This document shows, piece after piece, positions 62,604 through 64,000 of a stretch of DNA of 64,000 nt. Under the pieces are notes generated by a model that worked only from the letters and a program-made list of their open reading frames with translations, had not been told where the DNA came from and did not search any database. Positions within the stretch are counted from its first letter, which is position 1. Each line of letters begins with the position of its first letter. Where the stretch lies: the NCBI GenBank assembly GCA_035693615.1, contig DASSGH010000154.1:1-64000 (forward strand), in the 5' to 3' direction. The translations under genes were made by a program, and so were the position numbers. Origin of the DNA: VAZQ01 sp035693615 (GTDB lineage Bacteria; Pseudomonadota; Alphaproteobacteria; Rhizobiales; Xanthobacteraceae).

Positions 62604-63893
62604 CTACCCGCTGATGCGCTCGATGGCGGCCCCGCATGCCGCGAGCTTGTCTTCCAGCCGCTCGAAGCCGCGATCAAGATGATAGACGCGGTTGACGATC
62701 GTCTCGCCTTCGGCAGCGAGCGCGGCGATGACGAGGGAGACCGAGGCGCGCAGATCGGTCGCCATCACCGGCGCGCCCTTGAGCGTGCTCACGCCCTCGA
62801 TGGTCGCCGACTCCCCGTCGAGCTGGATGTGGGCGCCGAGCCGCACCAGCTCCTGCACGTGCATGAAGCGATTTTCGAAGATCGTCTCGGTGATGCGCGA
62901 GGTCCCTTTCGCCCGCGTCATCAGCGCCATCAATTGCGCCTGCAGATCGGTGGGAAAGCCGGGGAACGGCGAGGTCGTGACCTCGACCGGCGCGATCCCT
63001 GCGCCGTTGCGTTGCACGCGTACCCCGGTATTGGTCGCGCTGATCTCGACGCCTGCTTGCGCCAGCACGTCGAGCGCCGCCTGCAAGAGCTCGGGGCGCG
63101 CGTTCTCCAAGAGAACGTCGCCGCCGGCCATGGCCACCGCCATGGCATAGGTGCCGGTCTCGATGCGGTCGGGCAGGACGCGGTGGTGTGCGCCGCCGAG
63201 CTTCTTCACGCCCTCGACCACGATGCGCGAGGTGCCCGCGCCGCTGATCTTGGCCCCCATCTTGTTGAGGCAATCGGCGACGTCGGAGATCTCCGGCTCA
63301 CGCGCGGCGTTCTCGATCACGCTCGTGCCGCGCGCCAGCGAAGCCGCCATCAGCGCGGTGTGGGTGCCGCCGACCGTCACTTTGGGAAATTTGATCTCGC
63401 CGCCCTTGAGGCCGTTTTTGGCGCGCGCGATGACATAGCCGCGATCGATCTCGATATCGGCGCCGAGACGCTCGAGCGCCATGATGAGCAGATCGACCGG
63501 CCGCGTGCCGATGGCGCAACCGCCCGGCATCGACACCTTGGCTTCGCCCATGCGCGCGACCAAAGGCGCCACCACCCAGAAGCTCGCGCGCATGCGCGAG
63601 ACCAACTCGTAGGGAGCGATGGTGTCGACGATGTTGGCGGCGGAGATGTGCAGCGTCTGCCCGTCGTATTGCGTTTCGCCCGTGCGCTTGCCGCTCGTCA
63701 TGATGTCGACGCCATGGTTGCCGAGGATGCGCTGGAGAAGCGCCACGTCGGCGAGCCGAGGCACATTGTCGAGAATGAGCGTCTTGTCGGTGAGCATGCT
63801 GGCGATCATCAACGGCAAGGTGGCGTTCTTGGCGCCGGAGATGGGAATTGCGCCGTTGAGCCGTTGCCCGCCACTAATACGAATGCGATCCAT
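62604..63893 (-). CDS. murA: UDP-N-acetylglucosamine 1-carboxyvinyltransferase MurA
   Basis: A 429-residue enzyme that adds enolpyruvate to UDP-GlcNAc, the first committed step of peptidoglycan synthesis and the fosfomycin target. Lys22 in SGAKNATLPLM and the active-site Cys126 in SMPGGCAIGTRPVDLL are present, so the protein has the fosfomycin-sensitive type of site. AAGGGGAG precedes the ATG at 63893; the longer frame to 63965 lacks a site. It heads the housekeeping block that runs to tRNA-Phe. Confidence 0.96.
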   Translation of the reverse strand: MDRIRISGGQRLNGAIPISGAKNATLPLMIASMLTDKTLILDNVPRLADVALLQRILGNHGVDIMTSGKRTGETQYDGQTLHISAANIVDTIAPYELVSRMRASFWVVAPLVARMGEAKVSMPGGCAIGTRPVDLLIMALERLGADIEIDRGYVIARAKNGLKGGEIKFPKVTVGGTHTALMAASLARGTSVIENAAREPEISDVADCLNKMGAKISGAGTSRIVVEGVKKLGGAHHRVLPDRIETGTYAMAVAMAGGDVLLENARPELLQAALDVLAQAGVEISATNTGVRVQRNGAGIAPVEVTTSPFPGFPTDLQAQLMALMTRAKGTSRITETIFENRFMHVQELVRLGAHIQLDGESATIEGVSTLKGAPVMATDLRASVSLVIAALAAEGETIVNRVYHLDRGFERLEDKLAACGAAIERISG

Positions 63894-64000
63894 GCCGCTC
63901 CCCTTAGCTCCGGCAAACGCCGGCATACCCCCGGCGACCATGTGGAAATAGGCGCGCCGCCCCACGGCGGCATCTAGCGCTCGGGCGCATTCTTGCCGCC

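Overview
The window looks like chromosomal DNA of a high-GC alphaproteobacterium of the order Hyphomicrobiales (Rhizobiales), most likely Bradyrhizobium/Rhodopseudomonas/Xanthobacteraceae-like. The support is an RpoD with an acidic N-terminal region, a DnaG with a metal-less CHC2 finger, the block murA / DUF2948 / hisD / UPF0262 / low-Mr phosphatase / infA / maf / yacG / tRNA-Phe, a BadH-like dehydrogenase, and many tripartite-tricarboxylate (TTT) and ABC uptake genes. This placement is inference from gene content. I saw no insertion sequence, integrase, phage gene, CRISPR array or rRNA.

Layout. 0.4-2.9 kb: a large two-repeat-type protein (six HAF repeats, then six FG-GAP-like repeats) and two tandem, similar small membrane proteins. 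3.0-7.4 kb: rpoD and dnaG. 7.6-22.8 kb: a catabolic region. On the minus strand it holds cupin / ornithine-cyclodeaminase-like / tctC / tctB / tctA / a degenerate M20 peptidase. Facing it are an M20 dipeptidase and a TPP-dependent enzyme, followed by SDR / MaoC / luciferase-like genes, a carbamoylase-type M20 amidase, another SDR and an N-acyl-D-amino-acid deacylase. 22.8-28.6 kb: cysG / DUF2849 / cysI / DUF934 diverging from a YeiH-type putative sulfate exporter with a small membrane-protein partner; a perfect inverted repeat lies between them. 28.6-34 kb: two small stress-type proteins and a complete livKHMGF branched-chain amino-acid-type ABC operon. 34-36 kb: a PRC-barrel protein and an MFS transporter.

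36.2-43.1 kb: minus-strand genes for a FAD oxidoreductase, a class III CoA-transferase, a citryl-CoA-lyase-like protein and a second TctCBA. The last three parts read as one uptake-and-cleavage route for a tricarboxylate or related acid. 43.3 kb: a small SET-domain lysine methyltransferase. 44.0-48.6 kb: a tightly coupled five-gene run (DUF2064-type glycosyltransferase, multi-pass GT87-like glycosyltransferase, radical SAM/SPASM protein, GT2 glycosyltransferase, DUF1194 VWA protein). Its product I cannot name, and it is the best candidate for an undescribed system. 48.9-54.4 kb: amino-sugar recycling (murQ diverging from a BadF-type kinase, a SIS deaminase and nagA) with an M15-type peptidase. 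54.8-57.8 kb: dctA, an orphan TAXI binding protein and a PaiB-like protein. 57.8-64 kb: tRNA-Phe and the conserved housekeeping block ending with murA.

Many neighbouring genes overlap by 4 to 22 bases (ATGA or GTGA junctions), so operon calls rest on visible translational coupling. Starts were moved from the longest ORF to the codon with the best Shine-Dalgarno sequence or overlap where that was clear.
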